From Daphnia carinata (Eukaryota > Arthropoda > Branchiopoda > Diplostraca > Daphniidae), in NCBI RefSeq assembly GCF_022539665.2, contig NC_081337.1, forward strand, positions 4,626,679-4,690,678: DNA of 64,000 nt, read 5' to 3'. How positions within the stretch are numbered: the stretch's first letter is position 1; each line of letters begins with the position of its first letter. The translations under genes and the position numbers were made by a program. This document shows positions 34,601 through 46,755 of the stretch, piece after piece. The notes under the pieces are model-generated. The model saw only the letters and a program-made list of their open reading frames with translations. It was not told where the DNA came from and ran no database searches.

Positions 34601-35265
34601 AACAAGACCGAATTTTACCAAAAAAATTAATATCAATAAAACTAGATAACTATATATGAGTTAGATGCTAAACTTAACAAGAATCACGAATATGAAATTT
34701 TTTTTTATGTAGACTTCGTGGTTTTTGAGTTATTTCAAATGTAAAAGTAGGTGCGCTAGAAATTTAAAGGCCCGACAAAACAACAAGCCCGTTTTTTACC
34801 TAAATAATTAATAACAATAAAACTAGATAACTCTAGATGATTTCGATGCTGAATTTAACAAGAATCACGAATATGAAATTTGTTTTGATGTAGACTTTAT
34901 GGTTTTTGAGTTATTATAAATATAAAAGTTGGTATGATAGAAATTTAAGGCCCGAAACAACAAGCCCGTTTTTTACCTAAATAATTAATAATAATAAAAC
35001 TAGATAACTCTAGATGATTTCGATGCTAAATTTAACAAGAATCCCGAATATGAAATTTGTTTTGATGTAGACTTTATGGCTTTTGAGTTATTTTAAATAT
35101 AAAAGTTGGTACGATAGAAATTTAAGGCCCGACAAAACAATAAGCCCGACTGTTAACTAAAAATTAATATATAAAAAACTAGATAATTCTATATGATTTC
35201 GGTGCTAAATTTAACAAGAATCACGAAGATCAAATTCGTTTTTATTTAGATTTGATGGTTTTTGA
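31645..35265. repeat. Tandem unit B, copy 3 (3621 bp)
   Basis: Direct repeat with small differences, including a changed base and short deletion near 32459 and a 4-base deletion near 34955. Confidence 0.97.
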
Positions 35266-38200
35266 GTTATTTCAAATATAAAAGGAGGCACGATAGAAAT
35301 TTAAGGGCCTATTCCAGACGTCTACTTAAAAATTGATATCGATAAATATTGATAATTATACATGATTTAGATTCTACATTTAACGAGAATCACGAAAATG
35401 AAATGTGTTCTTACGTAGATTTATAGTTTTCGAGTTATTTAAAATATAAAAGTAGTTATTAGTAAAAGTAGCTATTGGCAATGCTGTTGGGTGTCAGAAT
35501 GCCCAGACTTTCATTGCCTTCCAAAATCGTCTGCTAGACGAAACTCTATTTTATCAAAAATGCTTAAGTATTTTCCAGTGTGACTCCTGTTGAAGCCGAG
35601 GCGAATAGCTGAAACACGTAGCATTTCATCTCTTTTTTGCCTCACCATTGTACGGAAACCATGTTGGTAACCCTTTGTTTTGCGTTTTTGTGTTTTGTTA
35701 AAACTTCCCACGTCATTTTCAAGTGAGATTTTCTTTTGTTTTTAGGTAGCTGTACGGATGTGTAAAGAATGGTAGGTGCAGGTCATGAGAGCCATTCCTT
35801 TATACAATACCTTTCCCTATTTATTGCTTTAATTTATTTCAATTTAGCTGCTGAATGTAGCTGGAACAGAACATATTGGAATTTTAGCGTCAGGACATCT
35901 TGCTGGTTGGACGATTAAACATCCCTCTGTTGGGACACAGACATTGTGTCTAGTTTGATCTTTAGATTATTTCTGGGATAATAACTTTGCCACCAACACT
36001 GTGACTTTGATAACTAGCAGTTGAACAGCCTTTCAATTCTAAACAAAAGGAGTCATGGTAATTGTGTGTTTTGTATACATTTCGGTATAAACTATTATTT
36101 ACCTAGATTATTCAGTTGACATGACACTATATGGCTGGTATTGGAGTAGGTAATGCTGTTTGTGTGCAGAATATGTCTCTGAGAAGGGGTTCTATTATGG
36201 TAGGAGTATCGTGTTTTACTACAGGCTGACCAGAATCACAAACACATCGATTGAAAACTTTCATCAATTTCAACAATTGGTAAGTGAAATAATAATAGTA
36301 ATAATAGAAAATTGTAATAATATTCTAACGGTAGGTAAATACTTTGGAATTATTGTGGGGAAAAATGCAATGTTTATAATATAAATTATTATTTTTTAAA
36401 CAGGTTAAAAATCATTTTCTAGGCTGTTTGTGGTAAAGTATATTATATTATAGCTATGAATTCATATAATCCCGTCAAATTGAAATGATTGTACCAATTT
36501 GTATCTACCGTTGTCGAAGCTTTGTAAACTATAGGTTCCTAAAGACATAGACAGACATACACATAAACTAACACTGCAACTTCGAAGACTAGCAGTTGAA
36601 CAGCCTTTAAATTTCAAACAAAAGGAGTTGTGGTAATTGTATGATTTGTACACATTTCTAAATAACCTATTATTTATCTAGATTTATCCATTGATATGAC
36701 ACTTACTATGGATGGTCACGGAGTAATGTTCGAAGTATCGTGTTTTAGGACAGGTTGATGAGAATCAAACACATTGTATATTATAGTATGGTAAGCAACA
36801 TTTTGGATTCACGTGGGCAGAGAATACTTTAATAGTAATAGGAATGGTTATGGTAATGCCAATTTTTATAATATATTATATTTATAATAATATGTAAATC
36901 AATTTTATAAATATAGGGTATATTACATTGCAATAATGAATGTTAGTTATCCCACCAAATGGATAATAATTGTACGTTTTACTTTGTTTAATTGTACTTT
37001 GTAAGCCATAGGTCTTCTACTTAGCTTATTTTCAGTGAACAGGAAAAGTTGGCTTCGTAATTTCCCAACAATGTTAAATTTACTTTAAGTTAGAACAGTT
37101 GAAATATCAATTAGATTCACATGTGCAGGGTAAATTTTTTTATAGTGTTTTGCAGGTAAAAGAACAGCCTGGTTGCAAACTTTTACCCATTTCGTGGCAA
37201 TGAATGTATTTCTGATCCAGTCTTCAATACCCACAAATGCCAAGGTACACAGACATTTCTAAACTGAAACTGTTAATCTGGAAAAAAAAAAAACAACTTG
37301 CAAACCAGCTTGTTCCCTTCATAAAAAAAACTTGCTTTAGTCAGGTAAACTTATTTTGATTGCAAACAATTCAAGTAAATCATTAAATATCTTGATTCAG
37401 GTGTCATATTGACTTCTATTGGTTCCCTTTGTGGGAAACATATGCTGTGTGTGAAAAAATGCAACCCTAACAGTCCTGGAGATCACTTTTTTTTGTCAAG
37501 AAAATACTGGAAATTGGTATTGAGAAGGTTGTTAACAGAAAGTTTTTGTATTTTGTCAGGTCATTCCTACGTTTAACATGGTTGTTTAGAAATGCCATGG
37601 AATCAAAAAGCACTTGACAAAAAACATTTTGATTGTTCTCGTACCTGTATTAGATGGAAATTACTTGTGCAATGGTACCAACCCATTAATGAAAACCATG
37701 TATTAAACAAAAATTTATGATTGACTGATCATATTCTGTGTAAATTTATATATATGTCTTATAATTCTAGGTATTCAACCATGGAATGTTGACCAGCTAC
37801 CTGCAGAGTGAAAATCTACTTGACAGCGTTCAATACGATAGAAATTTAAGGCCCGGCAAAACAATAAGCACGACTTTTACCTAAAAAAATTAATATCACT
37901 AAAACTAAATAACTATACATCATTTAGATGCTAAATTTACCAAGAATCACGAATATTAACCTTGTTTTTATATAGACTTCATGGTTTTTGAGTTATTTCA
38001 AATGTAAAAGTAGGTACGCTAGAAATTTAAGGCCCGACAAAACAACAAGCCCTGCGTTTACCTAAAAAATTAATATCAATTAAACTAGATAACTATATAC
38101 GAGTTAGATGCTAAATTTAACAAGAATCACGAATATGAAATTTTTTTAAATGTTGACTTCATGGTTTTTGAGTTATTTCAAATATCAAAAAAGGTACGCT

Positions 38201-38891
38201 AGAAATTGAAGGCCCGACAAAACAACAAGACCGAATTTTACCAAAAAAATTAATATCAATAAAACTAGATAACTATATATGAGTTAGATGCTAAACTTAA
38301 CAAGAATCACGAATATGAAATTTTTTTTTATGTAGACTTCGTGGTTTTTGAGTTATTTCAAATGTAAAAGTAGGTGCGCTAGAAATTTAAAGGCCCGACA
38401 AAACAACAAGCCCGTTTTTTACCTAAATAATTAATAACAATAAAACTAGATAACTCTAGATGATTTCGATGCTGAATTTAACAAGAATCACGAATATGAA
38501 ATTTGTTTTGATGTAGACTTTATGGTTTTTGAGTTATTATAAATATAAAAGTTGGTATGATAGAAATTTAAGGCCCGACAAAACAACAAGCCCGTTTTTT
38601 ACCTAAATAATTAATAATAATAAAACTAGATAACTCTAGATGATTTCGATGCTAAATTTAACAAGAATCCCGAATATGAAATTTGTTTTGATGTAGACTT
38701 TATGGCTTTTGAGTTATTTTAAATATAAAAGTTGGTACGATAGAAATTTAAGGCCCGACAAAACAATAAGCCCGACTGTTAACTAAAAATTAATATATAA
38801 AAAACTAGATAATTCTATATGATTTCGGTGCTAAATTTAACAAGAATCACGAAGATCAAATTCGTTTTTATTTAGATTTGATGGTTTTTGA
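35266..38891. repeat. Tandem unit B, copy 4 (3626 bp)
   Basis: Direct repeat, near-identical to copies 1-3. Confidence 0.97.
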
Positions 38892-40430
38892 GTTATTTCA
38901 AATATAAAAGGAGGCACGATAGAAATTTAAGGGCCTATTCCAGACGTCTACTTAAAAATTGATATCGATAAATATTGATAATTATACATGATTTAGATTC
39001 TACATTTAACGAGAATCACGAAAATGAAATGTGTTCTTACGTAGATTTATAGTTTTCGAGTTATTTAAAATATAAAAGTAGTTATTAGTAAAAGTAGCTA
39101 TTGGCAATGCTGTTGGGTGTCAGAATGCCCAGACTTTCATTGCCTTCCAAAATCGTCTGCTAGACGAAACTCTATTTTATCAAAAATGCTTAAGTATTTT
39201 CCAGTGTGACTCCTGTTGAAGCCGAGGCGAATAGCTGAAACACGTAGCATTTCATCTCTTTTTTGCCTCACCATTGTACGGAAACCATGTTGGTAACCCT
39301 TTGTTTTGCGTTTTTGTGTTTTGTTAAAACTTCCCACGTCATTTTCAAGTGAGATTTTCTTTTGTTTTTAGGTAGCTGTACGGATGTGTAAAGAATGGTA
39401 GGTGCAGGTCATGAGAGCCATTCCTTTATACAATACCTTTCCCTATTTATTGCTTTATTTATTTCAATTTAGCTGCTGAATGTAGCTGGAACAGAACATA
39501 TTGGAATTTTAGCGTCAGGACATCTTGCTGGTTGGACGATTAAACATCCCTCTGTTGGGACACAGACATTGTGTCTAGTTTGATCTTTAGATTATTTCTG
39601 GGATAATAACTTTGCCACCAACACTGTGACTTTGATAACTAGCAGTTGAACAGCCTTTCAATTCTAAACAAAAGGAGTCATGGTAATTGTGTGTTTTGTA
39701 TACATTTCGGTATAAACTATTATTTACCTAGATTATTCAGTTGACATGACACTATATGGCTGGTATTGGAGTAGGTAATGCTGTTCGTGTGCAGAATATG
39801 TCTCTGAGAAGGGGTTCTATTATGGTAGGAGTATCGTGTTTTACTACAGGCTGACCAGAATCACAAACACATTGATTGATAACTATCATCAATTTCAACA
39901 GTTGGTAAGTGAAATAATAATAGTAATAATACAAAATTTAAATAATATTTTAATAATAAGTAATTACTGTGGAATTATTGTTTGTAAAAGATGACAATTT
40001 TTATAATATAAATTATCATTTTGTTAATAGGTTAAAAACCATTTTCTAGGCTATTTGTGGTAAAGTGTTTTATATATAGCTATGAAATTATGTTATCCCA
40101 CCATATTAAAAATAATTGTACCAGTGTTTATCTACCCTTGTCGAAGCTTTGTGATCCATAGGTCTCTTACTTTGCTTATCTTTCAGTGATCAGGACATGT
40201 GGCTTAGCATAACATTAAACAATTTAATAGTTATTCAAAGTCAGAAAAGTTGATATTTCAAGCAGATGCACATGTGCAGGGAATACTTGTTAATAGTGTT
40301 TAGCATGTACAAGAATTAGACATACATATTTCAACTGTATTGATAAGATTTTCAATGCTTAATAATTTCTATTTACATTCAGAAGTAACAGGTTATTAAT
40401 GTGACTTAAGGTACATGGCTACGGTTTTAT
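38892..40430. repeat. Tandem unit B, copy 5, near-identical then abruptly diverged
   Basis: The copy is near-identical to the others up to about 39870, after which substitutions and indels rise sharply (clear from 39930 on). Recognisable homology fades by about 40430 and it has no terminal satellite block. This looks like the old, unhomogenised edge of the array. Confidence 0.85.
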
Positions 40431-41100
40431 GCGGGTTATGCGTTACTGTTTGGTTGTGTTGTATGTCGCTGTACGTAACCCAAACCCAACCGATGGATAG
40501 TTTACGATAGTGCAATCATTTTTCTGGCTGATCATCGGAAGGCTTTTTTTTTTTTAAATAATATGGTTCCATTAAATCCGCCATCTTCTAAAATGATGAC
40601 AGGGTTATCGGTGTGACCCAGGAACCGGGCCCTGCCACCGCCCCGGTGTTAGAAAATGTCTCTGTCATCCCGTGATTGGTCCATTCCTGGCATGGAGGAG
40701 GTGGTGAGCCCCAGATCACAGCCAATCAGGTGTTTAGTGCCGATTACTGCTTTCGTTTCGCATTACGGCTTATTTGGAAAAGTATGACAACAAAGCATGA
40801 GGTATTTTCTAACGCATAACTGACATGACAGAAAAAGGCTTTCTTCATTTGGGCGCAAAATTTTTAGGCAAGAGGTAAGAAAAAAAAAAATCTAGTACCT
40901 TAACATAGGTTAAGATTAACGTATAAGTTAACCCGTAGATCCCTACAAGTAATTTCCGTTCATTTGCCTGTCTGAGAAAGGCTGTTTATCTATTGTCAGA
41001 CAAAAATGAAGCATGGTATTCAAAAGGGCAGTTTTCTTCTCTGAGTAAACATCCAGCTTAAGCAAGGTGAGCTTAAAAATGTGGATCGGTCCGTCCGCCG
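40431..41100. other. Unique spacer left of the palindrome
   Basis: No gene is supported. A GC-richer patch at 40600-40760 contains an inverted ATTGG/CCAAT pair (about 40673 and 40731) and may be an old MITE. The palindrome begins at 41101. Confidence 0.35.
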
Positions 41101-41170
41101 TAGCCTTCCTAATCCAAGTGATTTTTGTCATGCCTGAAATAATGAAGGAAAAAGGTGTCAAATCAGTCTT

Positions 41171-41684
41171 CATCTCCACTCAGTGACATGGACGATGAAG
41201 AATGCATTGTTGGGAAAATTCTTGGTCTGAGGTTAGTTTGGAAATTTATCTAAATTTAATATGTTAATATAAATTGACCGTCTTGTGATTATAACTGAAT
41301 CTGAAATATCATATTAGGAGAAGGATGGTGAAGTTGTGTGTTTGCTGATAGGGATTCGTGTTTCAAACAATGGAAATACTTGGGAGCCCAAGAAAATATT
41401 TATTGTAATAATTTGATTGCAGCATTCGAAAGCAAATTTCTAGCGTTGAAAGAGAATCCTGAAAACAAGCTAAGCCAAGAGAAGAAAATTGTGAAGAAAA
41501 AAAGAACTAAAGCACAGGTTTGTTTCAAATTCTTAACTAGAAGCAATGAACATCAAGATGTGGTCAGTAAATCTATAGTTTTCTCCATGTCATTATGGAT
41601 GCCCAGTCTTCCAACATGTCTTGATCGAAATGTAGAGGCGGAGACAATTTTAGGAGTGAGCAATTACTGTGAAGAAACTATATA
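41171..41684 (+). pseudogene. HP1-like (chromobox) pseudogene, left arm
   Basis: An exon-like block encodes SPLSDMDDEECIVGKILGLR (41188-41232) and is followed by a GTTAGT donor, like the start of an HP1 chromodomain ending at the conserved exon junction. After an AG acceptor near 41315, chromodomain pieces occur in alternating frames (DGEVV..., NTWEP, then ENIYCNNLIAAFESKF and a Lys-rich hinge to about 41515), showing frameshifts. At about 41615-41684 LDRNVEAETILGVSNYC resembles the start of an HP1 chromoshadow domain, followed by TAG. The frameshifts and missing domains make it non-coding as an HP1 protein. The family is recognised from motif order; the exact orthologue is not determined. 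Confidence 0.65.
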
Positions 41685-43561
41685 GGTAACTGTTTTGTTT
41701 GTGTTTTATTAGAACTACCCCATTTCATTTTCAAGAGATACTTTTTTTGTTTTCAGATAGTTCTACGGATGTGTAAAGAAGGGTGGCTACAGGGCAGGAG
41801 GGTATAACCTTTCATTTATCTAGATCTATTGATTGGGGAGTTCTATTATGGTAGCAGTAGTGTTTTAGTACAGCCTGACCAGAATAACAAACTCATTGTT
41901 GAAGCTTTGTACATTTTACTTTGCAGTACAATACTTTTACCTTTTTATTATTATAAATTTTGTCTTTTTAGCTGCTGAATGGAACTGGAATAGGGAATAC
42001 TGGATTGGTAGTGACAGGACATCTCCCCGGTCTTGGAAACAGATATTTATTTTTGGGTAATTGTAAGTATTGTTTAACATTTATCTAGTCTATTGATTGT
42101 GAAGGAGTTTTATTACAGACCAGATATAAAAATAGTCTGAGAATTGTAAACCATAGGTCTCTCAGTGATCAGAGTATTTCTGACCCATCAGAATACTGAA
42201 TATTTATTCAGTCAGAACATGTTGAAATATTAAATAGAAGCACTTGTGCAGAAGCTACTTTTTAATAATGTGTTGCAAGTACAAGATTTACATATACATT
42301 TTCCAGCTGTATTGAAAAGATTGTCGATATCTAATAATTTCTATTTACATCCAGGAATGATTTGATGCAGTTTTAAAGGCAGCCAGAATAAGCACTTCAG
42401 CACTAACTCACACACGGACTGGAGAATGGTTATTCCTTAAAGAAATGGAATACTATTGGTAACAGTTTGATTTAATTAAGAATTAGTTTACTAACATAGA
42501 TTTAGAGCTAATATAATACGAAACTGATATCCTCTTAGTTTATACATTTAAAGAAGACAATGAAGCTAGTTAGCATAAATCCAACTTACCTGACAGGCGA
42601 ATCGATCGACGACGGTCTTGATAGTTGTGGTACATTTGTAAAGGCAAGACTCTGGACGTATGTGTCTATTCACGACGCCTTAAATACTCACAGACACGTG
42701 TCACATTACTGCTTTCCCGGAAGTAGAGTGTAGGGTAGAGGGACCTAATTCTGAAGGTCGATAGGTTGAAGGGCAAATTTTTATTTCCAGGTGAGCCCGA
42801 GGTTATAGCCATTCCCCATCGATTAATCCTACGTTACTTTGATTTTTTTTTTTGTGTTTCCAAGGGCCAAAAACAGATGAAGACGTCGGGCATTCACAAA
42901 AAAGGAGGGGGGAGAGGAAGAAAAAAAGAACCTAGCAGCTCAGTAGCTCTTTTACCTGCACGCGTTGCACTAGTGTAGATTTGTTGCTTACAATCCACGT
43001 CTAATTATTCTTAGAACTTTAGCACGTGTTTTCAGCTCTCGCAAATCGTAGATTCATCACTTAGGCACTAATAACGCACTGCATCAGCACCTTGTTTAGC
43101 CTTTGCACTGGTTTTGTTTAGTTGGAGTACGATAAGTCTAGATTAAATAGGTAAATCTAAAGTTAAGTTTAAGGGTAAGTAAATCTAAAGTTAAAATTAA
43201 GGCTAGTTTAAGTAAGGCGTAAAGCGTAGTCCACCTCACTTTGTTATTTGTGCACAACACTATCTCAGCCATTTTCCTCCACTGTTTTATGTAATTATTT
43301 AGCGCAGTCGTTCGCAAATCATTTTTGTACGAACATTTGTACGTTTCAAATTCACACAGTTAACACATGAACAAGCAATACCCAATCCAAACAACCTCTT
43401 GACCCTTTATCTATTAATAAACAATTTCTTTTTTCAGGAACTTTTTATCCAATGTAACTGTAATTTGTGTACTAGATGCCTGTTAGAATTAAGATGAAAC
43501 ATGGTGCTGTTCAAATATTCAAAAATTTTGTTTTTTCTTATTTTTGTCCCTTCGTTACATA
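41685..43561. other. Arm segment between the HP1 pseudogene and the exon-like array
   Basis: 41690-42060 is diverged unit-B-like sequence (GGATGTGTAAAG and GCTGCTGAATG blocks). 42560-42990 contains a GC-richer stretch without a recognised gene. 43140-43210 has short TAAATCTAAAGTTAA direct repeats. The mirror is 54521-56395. Confidence 0.4.
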
Positions 43562-45160
43562 CAGGAGTGCAATCTCTGGGGCCGAAGAGGACATTGGGCA
43601 ACGAGGATAGCCCTGCAGCCACTGGAATATCGCCCAGGATTCCGAGGTATATAATAAAAAATTTAGTATCTAACTGTATTTGTTTTAAATCTTATATATC
43701 TAGGAGGGCCACATCACCACCGAAGTGGTACCGTTTGGCAACGAAGGTCACCGCTAGAATCCTAGCGCAAAATCGCAAGGTATTTAACAATGCTAAGTGT
43801 TTTACCATGTTCTATGTATTTATCTGTGTCTAGGAGGGCTGGCAACACTACCGAGGAGGATTACTGGACGTCGGGAATCGCCGCCGAAGTCGCCAAGGGT
43901 TACCAGGTATTGCTTTTACAATTTTAAATGTCTAATCGTTTTTTTGTTAATGTATTTAGAGTGGTTCACATCACCGAAGAAGGCCACCGGACAACGAGGT
44001 TCGCCGTCGGAGCCACCTTGATCGTCGCCCAAAATTGTCAAGTATTTCATTAAAAGTTTTAAGTTTTGAACTATGGTTTTATTTTGTTTTTATGGATTTA
44101 GGAGGGCTACATCACCATCGAAGAGGATGCGCGACATCGAGGAGCGCCGCTGGAGCAACGAGAGGCACGGGTATTGAGGTACTTTTTTAAAAACGTTTAA
44201 GTGCTTAATCATGTTTTTTTTATGTATGTAAGAGGGCCTCACCACCGCCGAAGAAGATGCTGGACGCCGAAGAGGATGCTGGAGCACCGACATCGTCGTC
44301 ATAGATGTTACAGGTATATGTTTTACACGTTTAATTGTCTAACCATGTTTTTTTTTTGTATTTTAGAGGGTTCCATCATCGCTAAGGAGGAATACTGGAC
44401 AACGAGGTTCGTCGTCGGAGGCATAATTGTCGCCCAAAATTATAAAGTATTTAATTGAAAGTTTTAAGTTTAACACTATGATTTTATTTTGTTTTTATGT
44501 TTTTAGAAGGGCTGCGTCACCATTGAAAAGGATGTAGGACGCTGTCGGAGTCACCATGATCGTCGCCCAAAATTGTCGAGTATTTATTTGTAAATTTTTA
44601 AGTGTTACACTATGATCTTACTTTGTTTTTATGTATTTAGGAGGGCCCTACCTCCATCGAAGAGGATGTTGGGCATCGAGGATCGCTGCTGGAGCAACGA
44701 AATCTTCGCCATGGATGTAGCAGGTATATGTTTACACGTTTAATTGTCTAATCTTTTTTTTAAAATGTATTTAGAATGGCCTACATCACCACTGAAGAGG
44801 GTCATAGGGCAATGAGGTTCGCCGTCGGAGCTACGGTAATTGTTGCCGAAATTTATCAAGTATTGCATTGGAAGTTTAAAGTTTACGCCATGATTTTGTT
44901 GTTTTTATGTATTTAGGAGGGTCCCACTACCGCCGAAGAAGACGCTGGAGGCCGAAGAGGACCAAGATCGTCGCCACGGATATTCAGGTGTATATTTTTT
45001 TTATTTAGTGTTTAACCATAGTTTTTTTTAAATGTATATAGGAGGGCTTCGCCACCACCGAAGAGCACTACTAGACGCCGTGTATCGTCGTTCGAGGAAT
45101 GAGGGTCGTCGCCCAGCCCCGAGATTCACGCCCATTAGGACGATGGAAATGAAGATGGTA
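43562..45160 (+). repeat. Tandem array of ~135-bp exon-like/intron-like modules, left arm
   Basis: Twelve modules start near 43562, 43703, 43834, 43960, 44101, 44231, 44366, 44506, 44640, 44774, 44917 and 45041. Each has a ~75-85 bp GC-rich half beginning GAGGGC or similar, preceded by a T-rich tract ending TTTAG and usually followed by AG|GTA or CAG|GTA, then a ~55 bp AT-rich half. The GC-rich halves share a reading frame giving RATSPPKR-, EERRWSNE- and DVTG-like peptides, with several stops. It looks like a duplicated small exon with its intron, or a minisatellite mimicking one. Function unknown. Confidence 0.8.
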
Positions 45161-45881
45161 CGGTTGAGTATTGCCAAATTGGCTTTCACTTACTTTATTT
45201 CGTATTGTGGTATGTGTGATTGATAGATGTGTTTGCTTCGTTCCTTTTTCACTCCCATTATTTTCCCTCAAGCATTATTGCTTAAGATTTTACCTTTCAC
45301 TAAGCACGTAATTTCACTATACCTGCACCCCACGGATCGTTCACGGCTTGTATTCGACTTAATGCACGGGTCGGGATTAGTGGTTTAGGTAATGTAGCCC
45401 TACTTACATAGGTTACACGTGTATTTGTTTTCTGCAGGTTTGCAAAACACTAACTGCTATCGTAAATCAAAATACATTACTGCTGTATTTTGAATAATGA
45501 ATGGTGACTTGAAAAATAGGAATACGAAAACAATTAATTGCTTGTGATCTGATAGTGTACAATGATTGACAACCCGATAAAAACATGATGGGGTAATAAC
45601 CCGTTCAACCTGCCCCATAAACGGAAATGAACAACCCGCTTAAGATCTGACCCGATCGAAGCGGGGCTGTGAATCTGACCTAAGTCTTTCTTCCTTAACC
45701 TTCCCCTTTCCTTTTACCAATACGATGCTTTGCAACGCTGTCTTACATGTCTCCACAAGTGCACATGAAGCTCAGTGTTGTATACGCAGAAAGTTTGTAA
45801 GCAAACCAGAAATACCGGTATATATATTTGATAATATCATATTGGTGAAGTTCTTTTTGGCAATGAGTTTTGGTAATTTTA
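45161..45881. other. Arm segment between the exon-like array and the PSMD12 pseudogene
   Basis: AT-rich sequence without a supported gene; the mirror is 52201-52921. Confidence 0.3.
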
Positions 45882-46755
45882 GAATCTGAAAGACGTGTAG
45901 CGAACGCAAAGATATGGCAGCATCAAAGACCACTCACGAGCGTCGCATCGTTAAAATTAAAGGGGATTATAGTTCAACATGGCGACGACAGGACACCAAC
46001 CTGTAAAGCCTTGACCACAGAAGAGAATTTAAACGAAATCATAGAAATTCTCCTTGATTTTGAAAAACATACAAGACCTGTGAGTTAAATTTCTGTATTG
46101 TTTTGTATCTTACTTGATCCTATGCTTTGCTTACAGGTAGATACCATTTCAGCAAGGTGCATCTTGGAACCGATTGTCCAGATCAGTTTCGGAATTAAGC
46201 CGTGGCACCTTAGCAATGAAAATATCCTAAGCTAGAACTAACGAAGGAGCAAGCTAAAATCTTTGGGTCTAATAGTACCAACTGGTATGGCAAATGGGAG
46301 AGACCTCCACCCTGTCACGAGTTGTGGATATGAATGTACAAATCTGTGAATATTGGATTTGATACTCAGAACTGTTCCTGTTAGAAAGGTGCACATGAAT
46401 TTGGTCTTTGTTTTTGTTATTCTTTTTTACATAAAATATTTTATTTTCGATCTATGTTGGAGTGGATCGAGGCTGATGCATACTTTCTTGTCATAATGCA
46501 AGAGAAATAGGGTAAAGTTGCTGAAGCTGCAGACATTCTCCAAGAACTTCCGTTCAAGACCATTGATTCTATGGAAAAGCTAGAAAATGTAAGACTTATT
46601 AATTTTGGTTTTAATGTCAAATAATTCTGTCATGCAATTCTCATGTTCTAATACCAGTGAACAGGTGGAGCTTATCTTGAAACAAATGAGATTGTTTCTT
46701 CTGCATCTGCACTCAGATCAGGTTGAAAAAGATAAGTGTCAGATTTGTTTTTAGA
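45882..46755 (+). pseudogene. PSMD12: PSMD12 (26S proteasome lid subunit Rpn5) pseudogene, left arm
   Basis: PSMD12-like sequence appears in order across three or four exon-like blocks. ENLNEIIEILLDFEKHTR (about 46025-46076) is followed by a GTGAGT donor. VDTISARCILEPIVQ...NENILS comes after a TTACAG acceptor (46138-46230) and then stops. GKVAEAADILQELPFKTIDS (about 46510-46570) is preceded by an in-frame stop. EQVELILKQMRLFL follows at about 46663. These match the N-terminal third of animal PSMD12 in order and spacing. Several stops make it a pseudogene; the N-terminal leader and the PCI domain are not found. Confidence 0.75.

Noticed and set aside
24636-39337. Short ORFs of 62-74 codons recurring five times in the 3.6 kb units
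   Set aside because: Recurrence reflects duplication of the whole unit; the ORFs are short, unrecognised and not more conserved than their surroundings.
43501-44458. Short ORFs in the exon-like array (110, 74 and 85 codons)
   Set aside because: They read through both the exon-like and intron-like halves of the modules; reported as part of the array instead.
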